Source of the DNA: an uncultured Eubacteriales bacterium
GTDB lineage: Bacteria; Bacillota; Clostridia; Oscillospirales; Acutalibacteraceae
DNA: 64,000 bases
Reading direction: 5' to 3'
NCBI GenBank assembly: GCA_934444365.1
Contig: CAKSCM010000002.1
Span: 1-64,000, forward strand
Numbering within the stretch: the first letter of the stretch is position 1; the number at the start of each line of letters is the position of its first letter. The position numbers and the translations under genes are program-made. This document shows positions 60,894 to 64,000 of this stretch, one piece after another. Under the pieces are notes generated by a model, which saw only the letters and a program-made list of their open reading frames with translations, had not been told where the DNA came from and made no database searches.

Positions 60894-61348
60894 CTCAGCT
60901 TCACATCCAATAAATTTTTAAGCCGCAAAGCCGATATTCCGATCTTTTTAATGGGGGTATTTTAAGCGGAAGGGCTTTTGTCCGTAAACAGTTTTCGGTA
61001 ATGGCTTGTCGGTAAAAATCAGTACGAAAACGGCTCTATCTATCTATATTCATGGAAAGCATCCGAAATGATAAAAATTTAAAGGCGGATTTTGTTTTAT
61101 TGGAGGGGATTTAATTTTTATTTCGTTATGAACTGAATTTTGAGTTTTCTGTCGGATATTGTATCGGCAATCCGGCCGACCGGAAGATCGCGCGAGAAAT
61201 TAAAAGCAACAAGAAAACCGCCGCGTGGCTTTTAGCGGCTAAGTAAAATCCCGCCGGCGGCTGTTTGTGTATTAATACAGAAAAACAATAAAAGCCTTAA
61301 CCGAATTCTGATCGATTAAGGCTTTTTGATTTTGCTATAAAAACGGTT
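60894..61348. other. 455-bp spacer with hairpins, no gene
   Basis: Contains CTATCTATCTA near 61036, a GCCGC/GCGGC hairpin (61220-61239), the palindrome CCGCCGGCGG (61251-61260) and the minus-strand terminator. No frame of note and no recognised RNA. Whether it holds a small RNA is open. Confidence 0.5.
61291..61325 (-). terminator. Terminator of the SGNH hydrolase unit
   Basis: AAAGCCTTAA (61291-61300) pairs with TTAAGGCTTT (61316-61325). On the minus strand TTTATTGTTTTTC follows. Confidence 0.85.
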
Positions 61349-61900
61349 TTACAGATGACGACTGATGACCTCGGCTACCTTCGAGCCTACGGCCTTTATC
61401 CCCTCTTTATTAAGGTGGGTAAGGTCGTGCTCGTCGATAAACTCCTCGGTATGTCCGTCAACAAAGGAAAATAGGTCGTTGATTTCGATTCCTTCGCTTT
61501 CCATAAGCGCTCTCGCCGCCGAGTTGTAGGTTACTATATCGGCGTTGTCGAAGGTGGGATTGCCGGATCTTACGGGGGTGGAGGTGGCGAAGATTATGTC
61601 GGCGCCGGTCTTTCTCATTTCTTTTAAAATGAGGGAAAGATCGCGCGTGTACTCGTTTATCGAGGTAAGACAGCCGGTGGTTCTGTCGGAATGGGAAACA
61701 TCCCAAAGTCCGTTGTTGAAGTGTATTATATCGGGGGTTCCGAAAAGCTTTATCCATTCGTTTATGTAAAACAGGGTGTACTTGGCAAAACGGCAGTTGT
61801 CGGCAGGACCGGTAATTTCGGCCTTGTCCTGCATTAGTCGGCATACCATCGGCATGTAATTAAGACGGATGGAATCGCCTATTAAAAGCACCTTTTTCAT
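61349..61900 (-). CDS. SGNH/GDSL-family hydrolase
   Basis: 183 residues. Block I is VLLIGDSIRLNY (catalytic Ser), block III HFNNGLWDV (Asn), and the Asp/His pair lies in DEHDLTHLNKEG at about 160. Members are esterases, often deacetylating carbohydrates. No signal peptide is present, so it is cytosolic. Its start codon overlaps the stop of the membrane-protein gene by one base. Confidence 0.88.
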   Translation of the reverse strand: MKKVLLIGDSIRLNYMPMVCRLMQDKAEITGPADNCRFAKYTLFYINEWIKLFGTPDIIHFNNGLWDVSHSDRTTGCLTSINEYTRDLSLILKEMRKTGADIIFATSTPVRSGNPTFDNADIVTYNSAARALMESEGIEINDLFSFVDGHTEEFIDEHDLTHLNKEGIKAVGSKVAEVISRHL

Positions 61901-62787
61901 TATTGTATATCTCCGTTTTCGGAAAAATCAAGATCGTTAATGTCGTTTTCGCCTTCGCTTGATTCGTCCGTTTGTATGCTGCCGGCAAGGCGGTTTAAAC
62001 GCCGACTTTCTATTTGGGGTTTAAATGCCGAAAGTATGGTTAGAATGAATAATACCGTGGCGATATTTACGGGCTCTATCGACGAGGCGGTGTTGAGCAC
62101 GTCGTTTCTGCCGATAATCGTTACGATTATTCTCGGCACGGTGCAAAGTGTGCAGAAAAATGCCGCCATCGATCCGAATGCCCAGACATATTTCAACGAA
62201 GAAACGGTGCGGTAAGAGGCGTTTATGTGGGCAAAGTACAGCCAGAACATCATCGATGTGCACAGCGCCATGAGATTTAATATATTCTCGGTGTTCATAA
62301 TTATGCCGTCAAAGTTGCTGTAATAAATGACCAGCTTAGCCGCACTCCAGAAAACGGCGGCGATACCTGTGGCTCCGTTTATTGTTCTTTTTTCAAGGCA
62401 GCCTTTTGCTCCGGCGAAGAAGAAAATACCCATAAGTATATCGGCTGCGGCGGATATTGTTACCTGCGTGGTCACAGGAGCCGAGAAAAAGAGGGCTACT
62501 ATTCCGCCGGCTATGGAGAAAAAGCTCATGACGAACAGCGATATCATAACGCTGTTCCCGTATTTTTCGGGAGCAGGTTTGCCGGCCGTTTTTAAGGAGA
62601 GTCCGGAGATTATAAACGCCGCACAAACCGCCGCGGTAATTATCCCCAATGTGAGGCTGAGCGATTCGTATTTCCTGTAGACAAAGCCGTCAGCCGGATT
62701 GACGGTGCAGATAAGCTGAACCGTGCGCACGGCCGCCGCTGCCGGCAAAAAGAAATAAAGAATTTTAAGTAAAGTGCCGTATTTCAT
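61900..62787 (-). CDS. Uncharacterised polytopic membrane protein
   Basis: 295 residues with about seven hydrophobic helices (for example ILYFFLPAAAAVRTVQLI, LTLGIITAAVCAAFIISG, VMISLFVMSFFSIAGGIVALFF, VATVLFILTILSAF) and an acidic C-terminal tail (DESSEGENDINDLDF). No family was recognised. AAGAAGG precedes the ATG at 62787; a longer reading would extend into the miaB gene and is rejected. It is coupled to the SGNH hydrolase, which suggests a shared role in surface glycan or lipid modification, but that is inference. Confidence 0.75.
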   Translation of the reverse strand: MKYGTLLKILYFFLPAAAAVRTVQLICTVNPADGFVYRKYESLSLTLGIITAAVCAAFIISGLSLKTAGKPAPEKYGNSVMISLFVMSFFSIAGGIVALFFSAPVTTQVTISAAADILMGIFFFAGAKGCLEKRTINGATGIAAVFWSAAKLVIYYSNFDGIIMNTENILNLMALCTSMMFWLYFAHINASYRTVSSLKYVWAFGSMAAFFCTLCTVPRIIVTIIGRNDVLNTASSIEPVNIATVLFILTILSAFKPQIESRRLNRLAGSIQTDESSEGENDINDLDFSENGDIQ

Positions 62788-62942
62788 AAATTTAACCTTC
62801 TTTTCGTGGTTTTCGTCCTGAAAAAAGTACGTTTGCCGTAATGATAAAAGGTAATGGCGAAGTATGGGGATGATTTTAAAACCGTATGACTGAAAATTAA
62901 AAACCGGCGATCGCCGTAATCTTTTAAAAACTTTTATTACGA

Positions 62943-64000
62943 TTATTCTGAGATGATTTTTCCGCCGAGCACCCAGCTTTTGGCCGAGGTGATTTCGACA
63001 TTTATAAACTGCCCTGTAAAGTTCGGATCGCCCTCGAATTCGACTATTATGTTGCCTTCGGTGCGGCCCTGGAGCGCTCCGCCGGGGGTTCGCTCGCCTT
63101 CGCACAAAACACGCTGCACCGTACCGAGCATATTGCTGCAGCGCTCGGCCGACGAGGCCTCCTGCACCTTAAGCAGCTCGGCGAACCATTTCTTTTTATC
63201 GCTGTCGGGAATCGGATCGTCCATTTTAGCGGCCGGTGTTCCCTCGCGCGGAGAATATATAAATGTAAACAGCGAGGTATAGCCGACCTGTTTTATAAGG
63301 GACACGGTCTCAAGAAAATCCTCGTATTCCTCGCCGGGAAATCCGACGATTATGTCGCTTGTTATAGACAGCTCCGGCATCAGCGAACGCGCTTTTTCCA
63401 CCCTTTTGAGGTAATTCTCGCGAGTATAGTGGCGGTTCATAAGCTTCAGTATACGGTCGCTGCCCGACTGAACCGGTAAATGCAGGTGTTTTGCAACCTT
63501 TTCATGGGTCGACATGACCTGTAAAAGCTCATCGGTGCAATCTTTCGGGTGGGATGTCATAAACCGTACGGTGAAATCGCCCTCGAGTTCGGCGATCTCG
63601 GCGAGCAGTCGGGCGAAACCGACCGGCGTTTCGAGATCCTTGCCGTATGAATTTACGTTTTGCCCGAGCAGGGTTATTTCCTTGCAGCCTGAGCTTATAA
63701 GACCCTTTGCTTCGGCTATTATGTCGTCCTTTTTACGGGAGCGTTTCCGTCCGCGGACGTAAGGAACTATGCAGTAGGTGCAAAAATTGTTGCAGCCGTA
63801 CATTATCGGGATAAAGGCTTTAAACGAACTGTCGCGTACTGCCGGCAGTCCCTCGGCGATGACCCCGTCGGAGCTTGGGATAACTATTGTTTTGGTGCGG
63901 TTTATAAGGACCGAATATATAAATTCGGGCAACCGGTGTAAAACGTGGGTTCCGAATATCAGATCGACATAAGGATAGCTTTTTCTCAGCTTTTCGGCTA
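62943..64000 (-). CDS. miaB: tRNA-i6A37 methylthiotransferase, N-terminus outside the window
   Basis: The frame is open to base 64000, so about 352 residues of the C-terminal part are present. The radical-SAM cluster CNNFCTYC appears in PIMYGCNNFCTYCIVPYVRGRKRSR. HLHLPVQSGSDRILKLMNR, the D.IVGFPGE motif and a C-terminal TRAM domain (ending GQFINVEITSAKSWVLGG) identify MiaB. The N-terminal [4Fe-4S] domain lies beyond the edge. It adds a methylthio group to i6A37, the product of MiaA, whose gene is in this window. Confidence 0.95.
   Translation of the reverse strand, partial: AEKLRKSYPYVDLIFGTHVLHRLPEFIYSVLINRTKTIVIPSSDGVIAEGLPAVRDSSFKAFIPIMYGCNNFCTYCIVPYVRGRKRSRKKDDIIAEAKGLISSGCKEITLLGQNVNSYGKDLETPVGFARLLAEIAELEGDFTVRFMTSHPKDCTDELLQVMSTHEKVAKHLHLPVQSGSDRILKLMNRHYTRENYLKRVEKARSLMPELSITSDIIVGFPGEEYEDFLETVSLIKQVGYTSLFTFIYSPREGTPAAKMDDPIPDSDKKKWFAELLKVQEASSAERCSNMLGTVQRVLCEGERTPGGALQGRTEGNIIVEFEGDPNFTGQFINVEITSAKSWVLGGKIISE

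Noticed and set aside
62788..63105. N-terminal extension of the membrane protein into the miaB gene
   Set aside because: It would overlap miaB on the same strand; a good ribosome site sits at the shorter start at 62787.

Overview
The window reads as chromosomal DNA of an uncultured, spore-forming, polysaccharide-degrading member of the Clostridia (Bacillota), probably a gut Oscillospirales/Ruminococcaceae-type organism. The reasons are two CotF-like spore coat genes, SepF/DivIVA-type division genes, a split transketolase, DUF1846, ACT and PFL-family genes typical of Clostridia, type I dockerin modules on four secreted proteins, AGGAGG-type ribosome binding sites with frequent TTG and GTG starts, and many compact Rho-independent terminators. 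The species assignment is inference. No rRNA, tRNA, CRISPR array, transposase or phage module was seen.

Layout. 1-3.3 kb: the 3' part of a large collagen-like/BspA-repeat surface protein, an unrecognised 222-residue protein, and a decayed membrane-anchor fragment. 3.7-8.4 kb: an XRE regulator, a MerR regulator divergent from it, a diaminopentanoate-dehydrogenase-like oxidoreductase behind a 19-bp-spacer promoter, and an aldose epimerase. 8.3-10.5 kb: a candidate small RNA, then rpsB-tsf on the minus strand. 10.8-22.8 kb is the accessory part. Two paralogous GxGYxYxP-like secreted proteins with N-terminal dockerins flank a coat-gene pair, apgM and a DUF1846 gene. Two tandem secreted paralogues with C-terminal dockerins follow. 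23-27 kb: an FAD oxidoreductase, a telomere-like C-rich intergenic repeat, and pckA.

27.4-43.5 kb is a long plus-strand housekeeping run: ecfT-mutL-miaA-hfq, an HlyD-like adaptor, yggS-sepF-divIVA (without ylmG and ylmH), ileS-lspA-rluD-HAD phosphatase, and the two transketolase subunits. 43.8-47.3 kb (minus): ispE, an aminotransferase, an Lrp-type regulator and a PHP phosphoesterase. 47.6-51.5 kb: an ACT/PFL pair and a secreted Ig-like/lysozyme-like protein. 51.9-57.9 kb: a xylan-sugar unit (GH3 glycosidase and xylose isomerase) divergent from an AraC regulator, then DUF6062 and amidohydrolase genes. 58-64 kb: a small Cys protein, rpsF-ssb-rpsR, an S1-domain protein, an SGNH hydrolase with a membrane partner, and the 3' part of miaB.

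How the parts fit: beta-xylosidase, xylose isomerase, transketolase and aldose epimerase form a plausible route from xylo-oligosaccharides into the pentose phosphate pathway, with ApgM and PckA in lower glycolysis and anaplerosis. MiaA and MiaB act in sequence on A37 of tRNA. The least explained and most interesting part is the dockerin cluster at 10.8-22.8 kb. Its two dockerin sequence classes suggest a cellulosome-like assembly whose cohesin scaffold lies outside this window.
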